Source of the DNA: Atherix ibis
Lineage: Eukaryota; Arthropoda; Insecta; Diptera; Athericidae
DNA length: 64,000 nucleotides
Assembly: GCA_958298945.1 (NCBI GenBank)
Contig: OY282606.1
Location: 26,571,740 to 26,635,739, forward strand
Reading direction: 5' to 3'
Of this stretch, positions 24,379 to 35,862 are shown in pieces. Below the pieces are notes generated by a model. That model was not told where the DNA came from, ran no database searches, and was given only the letters and a program-made list of their open reading frames with translations. A program made the translations under genes and the position numbers. How positions within the stretch are numbered: the stretch's first letter is position 1; every line of letters begins with the position of its first letter.

Positions 24379-27300
24379 TTAAAATAAACTTTATTGGTGA
24401 AAAAAATTTATTACGGAGCTAGAAATAAATTTTATTGCTGAAGAAAATTTATTAGCTGTTTCAGCACAAAGTTGGTGTATCTTTCGCATATTTTATAACA
24501 GTTATTTATATAAAAAATTCATATTAGAAAATGGCAAGTATTCGGCTTGATAAATTTTATCTTAAGTAAAATATAAGTTTTTAAACTGTTAAAAAAAATG
24601 ATTTCTTTTTCCAAACTTTAAGATGGATATGAATTCAGTATATTATGAAAGCATAGCGTAATCGATATTTTATATGAAGATCTAGACTTTTTCCTAATTA
24701 AAAATGGTATTAAACTTAATATGAGTATATTACCATTTATAGAAATTCTGAAAAAAAAAATATTTATTAATATTAACTTGTCAATTTTCCAATTAATTAG
24801 TCTCAATCGAAAATGATTATTTCCTGTGACAGCATTGATTTCAAATCTAAATTGTTGTAATTAAAAATAATTAAAGTAAATAATTTTTTTATTAAATAGA
24901 TTTATTATGCTCATTAACTAATATGTTTTTTGAATAATTTTGATAACCGTAGTAATTAATTGGTCTTCTTTTTATAATTAACTTGGTTTAATTGTTCTTT
25001 TTAATTATTTTCATCAACGAAATTATGCTCAAAAAGTATTTAAAAAGCTTTAGTAAAATACATAAATCTTATTTATGGAATTTTCTTAGATTATAATAAT
25101 AGGTTTATTGCTGACATAAACTGTTCTACCAAAGTTGAATGGAAAAAATTAAAAACAATTAGCAATTATAATTTTAGATTTTGTTAAGTGTATGTTCTTG
25201 AATAAATAAATAATATAGTTTAGAGCCTTCTTCAGAAGAAATTATTTCTTTCAACAACGTCATAACTTATATTGGAAGACCACCGCCAGCAATTCGTATG
25301 CTGTGGTGGCCACCAAAAGAGTACACACCTCTTCACAATCATTGGTAATAACAATATTGTTACTTTTGTGAATTCCTCTAAAGACGCAAATCACAATCTG
25401 TACTCTTTACAGATTAAATAACCAAGAAAATCATGCAGAAGTTGAAAAAGGTTTCCCTTTTCCCGGAAGCGAAATGTTCGAATGGATCAGTGCTGACTAT
25501 TTTCACATAAACAAGACTTTATGGATGCGCATGAAGAGAATCCCATCAAGATTGAACAGAGGGATTTGTACCTTCTCTAACGGGTGGGTAGAAAGCAACG
25601 CTGGTGGTATGCTGGATTATCTAATTTTTCAAATAAGTATTCATAATTTATGATTAGTTAATAACATGGTTAAATTTTTTGAAATTCTAACATAAATACA
25701 ATATGATTAGTAGGGGAAAAAAACTGAAAAAAATATTTATAAAAATATTCTTCTCTTAATTTTATTGCAGTTGGTTTCTAAAATCCTCTTAAACTATTAT
25801 AATCTAAACTATAACTTAATTTTTAATATATTAAGTTTAAACCGCTTAAAGTAACTCAATTTTATTTCCCAAAAACAATATTAATTATTTGTCATAATTT
25901 TATATACTCTCTTTTTTTTTAAAAAAAAAAAAAACAACAAACTTTAATGATAACTTTGGCTAATAAAAATTAACTTTCTACTTTTCTCAAAGTGACTGTA
26001 AATGAATTTTCTATTATTTTTTTTAAGTGAATCTAAAATAGACCACCTCCCTTAGATAATTTGATGCCTAAAGATTTAAAATAATAGCCAACTTTCAAAA
26101 CTAATAACGTACAAGAAAAGTATTAAGAAATCCTTAAAAGAAAAAAAAAATCTATCTAAAAATTATCATTAAAAGTTAGGAAAAAAAATGTCGGTAAATA
26201 AAAATATACAATCAAAAAGTTGCAATTTTTTTTGTTCCACTTTGAGTGAAGCTAATAAATCTCATCCAAAGTAAAAGTTTTCCAGTTCAATTAAAGGTTT
26301 TTGTTTGGTAAAAATTTCACGGCCTCGAGGGGAATGGGGAATAAATTGACTCAGCTTGGATGGAATTTTTCTGTGAACGAAAGAAAAAATTGGAATTTTT
26401 CTTAAATCTCAATAAAATTACCTTCTCAATTGTCAGGATAGGATGGCTAATCGTTTTGAAAAGGAAATCAAATTCGAATGTAGAAAAAGTGAAACTGGAA
26501 AATTTTCGGCAATCTGAAGAGGAAGTAAGGGTCACGTAGAGTGGTTTTTTTTTGGGTATTTTAGTGGATTGCGGCTATATTATTTCTATAACATTTGACA
26601 GGTTAGGAAACGCCTTTGATTGGTATAAATTTCAAATAAAATAATCAATTGAAATTGGAGGATATTTTGATATTAATCAACCTTGAAAGGTTGTATATTT
26701 CTTAAAAAGTTTCATACTAACAAATAAGTAGATTTATTTCATTTTGTTCTACTTTAAGTAATTAAACGAAAACTAAATTGGAATTTTTATTTTTACATAA
26801 TTTTCACATAACATTAAAATGTTTACTAAATACTTTTCTTTGTTGAATATATTTCTAAATAGTATTTGAATTAATTGTTAATTAAGTTATTTTAAAATAT
26901 GTATAGTATGAAGGTTGTTCGATAACTTAACCAAATTAATGAGTTATCCATTTGATGGTGTAGAAAGTATAGCTTTGTTGTTGACCATTGGTGTTATGTA
27001 TATGATATTCCAAATCAAATTTGTTTTTATATAAATTTTGCCATTTTATAATTTAAATACAATTATTATTAAATAAAGCGTTATAATTCTAAGAAAATTC
27101 TATATTTGTAATTCTGCCGTAATCACGTTTCGAGCTTTAAGAGGGGATTATGGTCGTCAGCAAGGAGGCTCCTTTCTCATTCGATGGAGACAAATTAAAA
27201 ACTAAATTACTACGAGTATATATAAGGCTCTTAAAATTCACAAATAACTCTCTATAAGCTATTGTAGTAGGTAGTTTTTATTGGTCCATATTTTTTTTAA

Positions 27301-27459
27301 CTGACTATCAATTCTGAGTATTATGGCCTAAACTTTAAGATTTTTTTTTTGGAAATATATGTGATTTTAATCAAATTTTTATATTTATTGCGCAAAAAGT
27401 TTCTGAAATGCCTCCAAGATCATGTGCTTTTTTATGGCGATGGATTTTTCTTGTAAGTA
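24379..27459. other. AT-rich DNA with a possible relic at 25.2-25.6 kb and R1 traces
   Basis: 25236-25345 is less AT-rich and open (motif TYIGRPPPAIRMLWWPP). It is followed by an intron-like 68-nt gap (GTAATA to TTTACAG) and an open stretch to about 25640 (FPGSEMFEWISADYFHINK, CTFSNGWVES). Joining them at these sites makes a stop, so a working gene is not supported; an old pogo-like or other gene relic is possible. 26930-27445 carries R1/D,D41D traces (GCCTCCAAGATCATGTGC, the PPRSC motif). Confidence 0.3.
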
Positions 27460-28397
27460 CGAGGTCTGTTCAAAAAGTATCGCCAATATTGTGTTTTTTT
27501 CCAAAAAATTATTTATTTATTCATAAATAATTTTTTGGAAATCCCCACCAGATATTGTACACTGATCAAAAATAATTTTTTGAGTAATCCCCACCAGATA
27601 TTGTACACTGGTGCCAACGTTTTTTCCAATCCTCGAAGCACTTCAAAAAATAATTTTTTTTTATCTTGTTCAGCTCCTCGTTCGATGCCGTTTTTATCTC
27701 CTCAATCGTAGCGTAGCGTCGTCCTTTCATGAGGCTCTTCAGTTTCGAGAACAAGAAAAAGTCACAGGGGGCCAGATCTGGGGAATACGGTGGCTGCGGT
27801 ATTATAAGTGTGTTGTTTTTGGCCAAAAATTCGCGCAAAAACAACGATGCGTGAGCATGAGCGTTATCATGGTGCAAAAGCTAATTTTTGTTTTTCCACA
27901 AATGCTTTGGGCAACTTGCACATAACTTGCAGGTAATATTCCTTATTGACCTTTCTACCCTGTGGCAAGCACTCATGATGCAACACGTTCCTGCAATCGA
28001 AGAAAACTGTAAGCAAATCCTCCACATTCGACCGAACTTGGCGCGCTTTTTTCGGTCTAGGCTCGTGCGGGTACTACCTTTGGGATGATTGAGCTTTGAA
28101 ATCCGCGTCATAACCATAAACCCATGATTCGTCACCAGTTATGACCTTCTGGAGCAAATTTGGATGTTCGCAGACAGAGTCCAACAGCTCCTTAGCAATA
28201 TTAATGCGATCGAAGACGAGCCAAAACACGTGCAAGCAAAACAGCTGTCAAAAATTAACTGAAAACTCAAAATGGCCAAACTTGTTGGCATAAGTGAAAG
28301 ACATGAGTACCAATATAACGCCATAAAAAAAATCGAAAATCGAATATACGTAGCCCGGGGAAATTCAAAATTCACGATACTTTTTTAACAGACCTCG
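27460..28397 (-). mobile_element. family-E mariner copy 2
   Basis: The termini CGAGGTCTGTTCAAAAAGTA and its inverse (TACTTTTTTAACAGACCTCG) are flanked by TA at 27458-27459 and 28398-28399. Length 938 bp against about 1.3 kb expected, so it carries internal deletions. Near the left end, a 24-bp direct repeat (ATCCCCACCAGATATTGTAC...) occurs at 27541 and 27587, and a hairpin lies at 27500-27540. Confidence 0.85.
27566..28200 (-). pseudogene. family-E transposase, broken
   Basis: Minus strand. VITGDESWVYGYD lies near 28140, and VFFDCR and EYYLQVM in the middle. From 27877 to 27566 an open stretch holds MHHDNAHAHASLF (second Asp), YSPDLAPCDFFLF (third Asp) and the C-terminal FEDWKKRWHQC. Stops and frame changes interrupt the middle, and the HTH half is deleted: the 5' leader at 28230-28375 lies next to the core. 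Confidence 0.85.
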
Positions 28398-29429
28398 TAT
28401 CTGATTACTCGGATTATATTCAAATTTTTGGAGCATTTTAAAATCAGCAGCCGTTAAATAATAGCAAAAATACAGCTTGAAACATTCGAAAAAGTCACTA
28501 AAATTACTTTAAAAAGGTTTAAATTTGCATGTTTTTTTTTTATAGAAGTCTAAATTTACATATTTTTTATAAAATTTTATTTATCAAGTCGAAAATTGAT
28601 TAAATCTTTTGAGTTAGGAAATATCCTATCCTTAAATTTTGTATGAAAGTTTTTCTAAATAGAAAGCTGAATTTCACTAAATAATTTCTGTAAAATGCAA
28701 ACAACCTAAGATAAATGACAGTCGACAACTTTTGTAGAGCAGAATTTTTATCAATCTTGTTAAACGGCGAAATATTCTTCTAAAAGTTGAACTTAAACTA
28801 AATCGAAAATAAATTAGAAAAGCTAAAACTTATTTGATCTAATCGATGTTAACATTAATATTTTGGGAAAATGAACAAAAAAACCGACTACAGATAAGAA
28901 AACTGGTCTACATGGCATTAGTTTTCCTTTGACAAGTCTCACCCTTGTTGTGTAAAAGGTTTTTTTTTATAGATAAATAAACTCTCGTATATCATACGAG
29001 TATCAGACATAAATGCTTATACAAATTTCCTATAAATAACTAATTACACACATTATTTACACCATTTCACCACACTTATTCATGCCACTTTAATATCAAA
29101 ATAAGACTACATTTTGTTTAGCACCCAAACGAACCAGACACTGGCATTAATATCCGAGACTCGAGTATCGATGGTGAGACTTTAACTTGAATTTCATAAA
29201 AATATGTTTGCAAATGTTTCACGATTAAAACATGCTAAAATCAAATAAAAACTCAACCAATCCAAGTGTGTATATTTTCGTTATTTTCGTGTTAAAATAA
29301 AAATCTAATGTAAATTAATTAATATATACAATATATACTCATTTAGATACATAGAAGGAATAAGCTTCGGGATTAATTGATGATCTTGTTAAAATAATAA
29401 ATAATGTTTTACGAAAAATTTTCACTTAC
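28398..29429. other. AT-rich DNA downstream of a host exon, probably intronic
   Basis: No open frame or repeat that I can name beyond weak R1 traces. If the exon at 29430-29559 is real, this stretch is the start of its downstream intron on the minus strand. Confidence 0.4.
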
Positions 29430-29559
29430 AACTTCCTCGACTCTCTTCGATGTCAAGAATTATGTTGGTTTGGCCAGTTTCCACTTCGCATAATTGTGAC
29501 TTTCCAAAAGCGCTGACATTTTGACTAAGCAGAAGTATTACTGCTAAACATGTCCACAT
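29430..29559 (-). CDS. first coding exon of a secreted/membrane protein, possibly Cad99C/protocadherin-15-like
   Basis: On the minus strand an ATG at 29559 begins 43 open codons plus one base, ending exactly at a consensus donor (GTAAGT at 29429-29424). Six bases upstream of the ATG is an acceptor-like TTTATTACAG after a T-rich tract, so a non-coding exon probably precedes it. Residues 1-17 (MWTCLAVILLLSQNVSA) look like a cleavable signal peptide; the mature part contains one Cys and TNIILDIEESRGS. From memory this resembles the short N-terminus before the first cadherin repeat in insect Cad99C/protocadherin-15 proteins; that is recall, not a search result. No following exon was found, so the gene would extend to lower coordinates through a long intron. 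Confidence 0.5.
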
Positions 29560-29565
29560 GGTATC

Positions 29566-30396
29566 CTGTAATAAACAATCATAAGAAAAATTGTAAAAAT
29601 TTATAAAATTATTTGTAAATTTGAATTATTTTCATTGGTGAAAGAGAAAATTTTCGAAAGAGTTTTAAGAGGTCCTTCTTACTTAGTCGACATAAAATTA
29701 ACAAAATGCCATCTATAAAACCAAACTCAAACTTATGAAATGGAAGCTTTTATTTAATTAACACAAAGTCTTTATTAAAAAAATTAAATAAATTAAAATC
29801 TTTTATAGATAAATCCCTTCAAAACGTTGTAAATTTTTTTAAATCAATATAATTTTAAATCGGGTAACACTAAGGATACATAACTTGTACGTTTGTCACT
29901 CCTAGATGTGCATTACAAGTTTCAACCTTCTCTGATAATAACATGACCATATAGACCCCATAATTTTCAGTAAAGTTGTGTTTCTATAGTACGTTATGAT
30001 AAATAAAACAGTACAATTTGGAGCACACAGGATGTGCCATCAAATGAAAAGTTGCAACGATCCTATCAAGGATATTCCTTTTTAACATCACACATTTTTC
30101 GGTCGTATAAATTATTTATATCATTTTTGGGGGTCAAAAAGCAATGGAAGGTAAAGCTGACTCAAGGTGGAATGAGTGAGAGGTCTTTCTGCTTCCAGGG
30201 TAAATTCTTAACCAAAATTTTTAAATCACCAAAAAGAGCTATAAAAGTGTGCAAATTTTCAGGCTTTAAATAATGATTTTTCTTCAGAGATGAGACTTGA
30301 TGGATTACTCTATAAAAGTAAGAAAACTTGCTCTATGTCAGGCTCTAGAATTCGTAAACAATTGTACAAACGCCATTGTATCTGCGAAAAGTGGTA
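29566..30396. other. AT-rich DNA with an R1 copy at about 29860-30396
   Basis: From about 29860 the sequence follows the R1 family (GATGTGCCATCAAATGAAAA, TTCTTCAGAGATGAGACTTG, CGCCATTGTATCTGCGAAAA). The last motif corresponds to the start of the 226-bp array unit. The family-F mariner at 30397 is inserted into it. Confidence 0.5.
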
Positions 30397-31607
30397 CCAG
30401 GTGTATCAGCTTAAATCCGCTGTTTGGTCATAGATGGCGTGAGTGAGCGTATTAAGCTACCATGAACACGCCATACTTTTTTTTATTGAGTTTGACATCT
30501 GTCAACATTAATCAGTGAACATTTTCAGCAATTTCGTACAACAACATACATTTTTCCTTTTGGTAATCATGTCTAGTTTTGTGCCAGAAAAAGAGCATAT
30601 GCGGAAAGCTGTGTTTTTCTGCTTCAATTTGAAGAAATCGGCTGCCGAATCGCATCGAATGCTTATGGAGGCCTATGGTGACAGTGCTTTATCGGAAACA
30701 ACGTTCCGCGATTGGTTTCGTCGGCTCAAAGACAGAAATTTTGACTTGTGGGACAAGAAGCGTGAAAATCGACTTAGGAAGGTTGAGGACCATCAATCGC
30801 AAAAAATGACCGCGGAGCAATTGAGTGTTACTCAACCAGCCATTTCCATGCATCTGCGTGCCATGGGGAAGATTGAAAAGATCGGAAAATGGGTGCCGCA
30901 TGAATGAACGATAGGCAGATAGAACGACGCCAACACACATACGAAATTTTGCTCGCCAGACAAAAAAGAAAGTCGTTCCTGCATCGGATTATTACAGACG
31001 ATGAAAAGTGGATATATTTTGAGAATCCTAAACGCAAAAAATCGTGGGTTGATCCCGGCCAACCATCAACATCTTCCCCAATACCAAATCGCTTCGGACG
31101 GAAGACGTTGCTGTGCGTTTGGTGGGATCAGCAGGGTATCGTTTACTATCAGATGTTGAAACCTGGTGAAACTGTCAATGCCTACCGCTACCACCAACAA
31201 ATTATCAAATTGCACCGTGCTCTGCGTGAAAAAAGGACGGATTATCAACAAAGACATAACAAGCTGATGTTTCTCCAACCACAACGCACCATCGCACACG
31301 TCAAAAATGGTCCGAACCTACTTGGAGACACTCAACTGGGAGGTGCTATCCTACCCCGCTTATTCATCAGACCTGGCCCCTTCCGACTACCACCTATTTT
31401 CGTCGGTGGGACACGCGCTCGCTGAGCAGCAATTCGATTCTTACGAAGACGTCCGAAAATAGCTTGATGAGTGGTTTGCCTCGAAAGAGAAGGAATTTTT
31501 TTGGCGTGATATCCAGAAATTGCCCGAGAAATGGGAAAAATATGTAGCTAGCGAGGGCAATTACTTCGAATAAAAAAAAAACAGCGGATTTAAGCTTATA
31601 CACCTGG
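30397..31607 (+). mobile_element. family-F (mauritiana/Mos1-like) mariner copy 1
   Basis: The termini CCAGGTGTATCAGCTTAAAT and the inverse of CCAGGTGTATAAGCTTAAAT are paired, with TA at 30395-30396. The right flank reads AA/TA, so one duplication base has mutated. Length 1211 bp. It lies inside an older R1 repeat, whose sequence resumes after 31607. Confidence 0.9.
30569..31573 (+). pseudogene. family-F transposase copy 1, broken
   Basis: The ATG at 30569 begins MSSFVPEKEHMRKAVFFCFN. It has a small deletion after RKVEDHQ and a one-base deletion after KWVPHE near 30907. The next frame runs QIERRQHTYEILLARQKRKS, ITDDEKWIYFENPKRKKSW (first Asp kept, Gly changed to Asp) and LLCVWWDQQGIVYYQML. 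Around 31270 small changes replace LHDN with LQPQ and shift the frame, so the second Asp is lost. The third motif and C-terminus follow in other frames to the TAA at 31571. Confidence 0.88.
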
Positions 31608-32569
31608 AATATACTTTTTTCCCATAAATATCCTAGCACATGTAATTTTAATATTCGGTGATGGAAATTGTCCTAAAAGATCGTTAGATTTATAGAGTTT
31701 ATAGCATTTAAAAATCAACATGGCCAAATTACAGAAAGAAGCCCTTAAAAATTTATCTCAAAAGGATCAGGTCCTGTAGGAAATTTCCTGACGGTTATAT
31801 AATTAATTTTAGATTTTATACATAATTACAAGCTTTTTGTTATTTAATAAAATAAAAACTTTATCACTTAAAGTTTATTTTACTAAACTTTAGTTTCCAA
31901 TGCACAAATTGGATAATGCTCGAAAAGCAATGAAAGTCGAAGCAGGTCTTCAACATTAAAAACTGATGTAAATGTAGAATGACTGAGAGATCTTCTGAGT
32001 ATTTATGCTTCCAGGATAAATTTTCAATAAAATTTATAAGATCTCTCTTTGCTGAATGTATCTTTGTACGATCCTAAGAGGTACCTAAGCCAATTGGCCA
32101 TACCCTCCCACCACATGCACAGGTGATCATGAAGACGAATATTTTTCCGGTTTACCACTTTCACTCCAACACTGCCCAGTTAAGTGTTTTTGTTCTATTA
32201 TTATAAGTTTATTAGAAAATCGATGGAGATAATTGGAAAGCGTTGGAAACTTTCCAATGTGCACGTCACAGACTGAGCCCCCCACAGCCATCTCGAAGTC
32301 TACACCAACAGTTAAGTCCTATTCCGAAGAATAGGTGTCCCCTGACCACAAGCTCTCTTTTAAAATAGATTAATCAGAATTAGGAGCGATCCTCCTTTCG
32401 AGTTCTTGTAGGAACACCTACCAGAATTTCAGGGTTCGAATCCCTAAAGCACTGTTAGGCTTTTTCTATTATGCACCACGACCTTCATTGAAGATATCAA
32501 AATGAATTACTTTTACAAAATAATTTTCATGTGGCCATCATTGGGATAATAAGCTGAAATAAGCTTATT
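31608..32569. repeat. continuation of the R1 repeat, then unassigned DNA
   Basis: 31608-31920 matches 37430-37790 (AAATATCC..., CATTTAAAAATCAACATGG, CAAAAGGATCAGGTCCTGTA, GCACAAATTGGATAATGC). 31920-32060 resembles the R1 5' part. 32270-32470 is less AT-rich and contains GGGTTCGAATCCC without a matching acceptor stem. Confidence 0.5.
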
Positions 32570-32830
32570 GAGAATAAGATCTCTGCTGACACTTGGATGC
32601 TCCACCATGACAACGAGGCCACTTCCTTCAACGACGTCTTGTTACACGGAGTTTCTGTCAAAAGTACGGACTTTTACGATTACCAGAAACCATCCCACCC
32701 TGATCATAGTTCATAGGATCTTTCTTGTTTCCTCAAGATCAAAAACAGGAAAGGACGCTATCTCGGTACTGTCGATAGCAGTCAAAGGAGTGCAGCCTAG
32801 GAGTTGAGGGCGATTTAAGTTAAATCCATC
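32570..32830 (+). pseudogene. mariner transposase C-terminal relic
   Basis: The plus strand reads DTWMLHHDNEATSFNDVLL, then the degenerate YQKPSHPDHSS*DLSCFLKI and NRKGRYLGTVDSSQ. This preserves the order of a mariner catalytic half: HHDN with the second Asp, PP.SPDL..DFFLF, then the KGR...T element. There is at least one stop and the third motif is badly eroded. No termini are seen. It is a single old relic not obviously belonging to families E or F. Confidence 0.5.
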
Positions 32831-34879
32831 TACCACTGCTAAGAGAAAGAAATGCAAACAACGCTTCCGCCAATGAATAGTTGCTCAAAGGAATTATTGT
32901 ACTTTAAAAGGATATCTTCAATATATAAAAATAAACCACTTTTCCGTCCTACATCGTACAATCCCAAAAATAAAACAAAAAATTCTAATTTTACACTTAA
33001 GGCTGCGCAATTAATTTTAGAATTTCTATTAATCTTCAAAAAGAAATTTGTCAAGTTAAATTATTAATTATGGCAATTATTTTTCTGAGTTAACAAATCC
33101 AAATATAACGCCATAAACTTGAACCATTCGAAAAGTATTTGTAATGATGCTAACAATTCCTCTAATAATAAAGTCATTCTGGATAATTTCAAAAGACAAC
33201 CAACTATTTTTTTTTTGGAAAGATTTGGCACACCTTTTTTGTTCAATCCATTCACTATATTCACAAAAAGGTAGAGTTTCTATAATGTAAAATGTGATCG
33301 TTCTTGTAGATATTAAGACTTGATCGTGTGCACGATCAAAAAACGTTACGATTGACACTTTGCAGACAAGTCTGAAGGGGCCATCGTTTCCGTCAGTGCA
33401 GGTCTGTTCATTTGTTGATTTTTCTCTAATTTTCCAATACACCAAACTCTGAGCAGAGTGGCAACCACTAAAACTGCGACGAAATGTACGAAAAACTATT
33501 GAAATGAATTTGCAGAAATTCTGCAATTTGCGCTGATTGAAGAGGCCGAGAATGGGGTACTTCAGGATGACTGTGCTATCCTCAATTGTGGCTGCTTCGG
33601 AGATTGTTATTCTGTTGAAGCGGTCATGATTAGAAAAGAGTGTTGTGACTCAAGTGTTTGGCTTTAAACAATCAACAATCTTTCTTCAAATCGATGCCGT
33701 TTGCATTTTGCTCGAGTTATTGCTGGAGACTAACTCCGCCAAAGCTCATTTCAGTTAGGTTACAATCGATGCATTTCTGGAAACTTAACTTTTGATTACT
33801 AACCATCGATTACATTCTTAATTGCTTCTTACTTGCTGAATGTTTTCACAGTACAAGAAGATCGAAAATCAAAGAGAAATGTTTATTTTTTTTTTTTTTT
33901 GGGAGAAAATGTCAGGATAACCTGCAACAGAAATGAGAGTAGGCGACTTGTTTTACCCGCAGAAGAAGAAAACTGGGATTTTTGCCCACTTTATAAAAAC
34001 GAAAAACCATCACACCACCAAGCAAGCACCCAAGAAAAACACAAATTCCAATTAACGTGGTAAAATCTAAATTGATGTTTGACTCATTTTTCCTAAGTTC
34101 GCGATCAGTTGGGACTTTCTTCCGTTCGAACTAATCGCGCCCCTTCTACCTGGTATACCATATGCACACGAGCACGGGCACTGACACTGGCACGGGCACG
34201 GGCATGGACATATCCAATCCAATCGATCGTGGAATTACAGTTAGGAAGAGAGCAATCGTAACAAGTTTCTTGCTCATTAAATTGGCAGATAGACACAACA
34301 TGATCCAACCGACTACGCCTAGGTTTACATGTAATTTACTAGCGTAGGTCTTACTCGAAGATTCTGTATGGTTTCAGATTTCCATGGCTCACAGAATTAA
34401 GCAAGACTCTAGCACTGCCAAAGTATTACTCCATGTTCGGCAATTCTAAAATTCTTCATGGCGGAATGTTCGAGGAGTACTTTCGTATTGGAATAGTAGA
34501 ATCAATATTCCACCATCAATTATCATCGTCATAATTGTTAGGTATTCGACCATAACGTATGCTGGCTCTTTCGTGACCCTAATAGAATGAATACAGTAAA
34601 TGGTTCTGGAAGAAATTTCTATTACAAATCTAAAGAAAAAACACACCTTCTTTCTTATCAGAGTATTTTAAAAATGCCAATCCAAATTACAATTGAAATA
34701 AATATTATATGATAAGTGATTTTTATGTTTATAAGAAAATTTTTACCAATAAAAATCAATTTATCATAAGTAACCACGGGTAAAAATTAAGGTAAAAACT
34801 TCTATTTTTTATCAGCAGATTTATTAGATATAAGAAAATTATGGCAATTAAATAAAAGACTATTTTTTATTCAACATTT
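32831..34879. other. unassigned DNA with a GC-rich minisatellite near 34160-34210
   Basis: 34165-34210 contains tandem GGGCAC-like hexamers (GCACGGGCACTGACACTGG). A minus-strand stretch at 33526-33077 is open for 149 codons but begins at TTG, with no ATG before its last quarter and no domain that I recognise. Everything else is A/T-rich with short frames. Confidence 0.35.
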
Positions 34880-35862
34880 TCAATTTTTTGTGGCGTTATA
34901 TTGGTACTTATATCTCTCACATATGCCGACAAGTTTGGCCATTTTAAATGTTCAGTTAATTTTTGACAGCTGCTTTGCTTGCACGTGTTTTGGCCCGAGA
35001 ATATGTGAACGACGAAAAGCATGCTGGACCCCCGAGCACGTCAACAACAGACGAAAACATTGATGAAGTGAAGAAAATTGTATTGTCCAATCCTCGAACC
35101 ATCGTTAGAGAAGTTGCTGAGGACTTGCCATTCGATTTTTACCGTGAGACGGGTCGCCGGGAAATTCGTACCAAAATTGCTCAATTTCGACCAAAAACAG
35201 CATCGCATGTTGGACTCTGTCCGCGACGACCCAGATTTGCTCCAAAGGGTTATAACTGCTGACGAATCATGGGTTTATGGTTATGACGTGGAAACCAAAT
35301 CTCAATCATCCCAATTGAACCTGCCGCACGAGCCAAAACCGAACAAAGCGCGCCAAGTTCGGTTGAATGTGAAAGTTGTGCTTACAGTTTTGTACGATTG
35401 CAGGGGAATGGTGCATCATGAGTTCTTGTCAAAGGGTAGAACAGTCAATAAGGAATATTACCTGCAAGTTATTGCGCGAAGCAATCCGCCAGAAACGCCC
35501 GGATTTGTGGAAGAACAAAAATTGACTTTTGCCATTTTTGGCCAAAAACAACACACACTAATAATGCCGCAGCCACCGTATTCCCCAGATCTGCCCCCCT
35601 GTGACTTTTTCTTGTTCCCGAAACTGAAGAGGCCCATGAAAGGACGACGCTACGCTACGATTAGGGAGATAAAGACGGCATCGAAGGAGGAGCTGAACAA
35701 GATCACAAAAAATGATTTTTTGAAGTGCTATTGGAAAAAACGTTGGCACAAGTGTATAATATCTGGTGGGGATTACTTTAAAGGGGACTAAATAGATATT
35801 CATGAATAAATAAATAATTTTTGAAAAACACAAAATTCACGATACTTTTTGAACAGACCTCT
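34880..35862 (+). mobile_element. family-E mariner copy 3
   Basis: The 3' terminus ACTTTTTGAACAGACCTC is present at about 35845-35862, followed by TATA. The left end starts in the leader (TTTTTTGTGGCGTTATATTG) without the terminal repeat, so it is 5'-truncated. Plus orientation, about 980 bp. Confidence 0.8.
34993..35791 (+). pseudogene. family-E transposase copy 3, broken
   Basis: The HTH part (DEKHAGPPSTSTTDENIDEV, SNPRTIVREVAEDL) lies in one frame to about 35140, after loss of the N-terminal start. A frameshift leads to a long open stretch to the TAA at 35789: GKFVPKLLNFDQKQHRML, VITADESWVYGYD (first Asp kept), MVHHEFLSKGRTVNKEYYL, then a deletion removing the HHDN motif, and PYSPDLPPCDFFLFPKLKRP with the C-terminal WKKRWHKCIISGGDYF. 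Second catalytic Asp absent. Confidence 0.88.

Noticed and set aside
26416..26507. Minus-strand stretch with acceptor and donor-like ends, phase-compatible with the exon at 29430
   Set aside because: Its translation (CRKFSSFTFSTFEF) is low-complexity and does not resemble the continuation expected for a cadherin-type protein.
32400..32460. Possible tRNA because of GGGTTCGAATCCC
   Set aside because: No matching acceptor stem, D-arm or anticodon arm can be folded upstream; at most a B-box remnant.
33077..33526. 149-codon minus-strand frame
   Set aside because: Begins at TTG, has no ATG until its last quarter, and no recognised motif.
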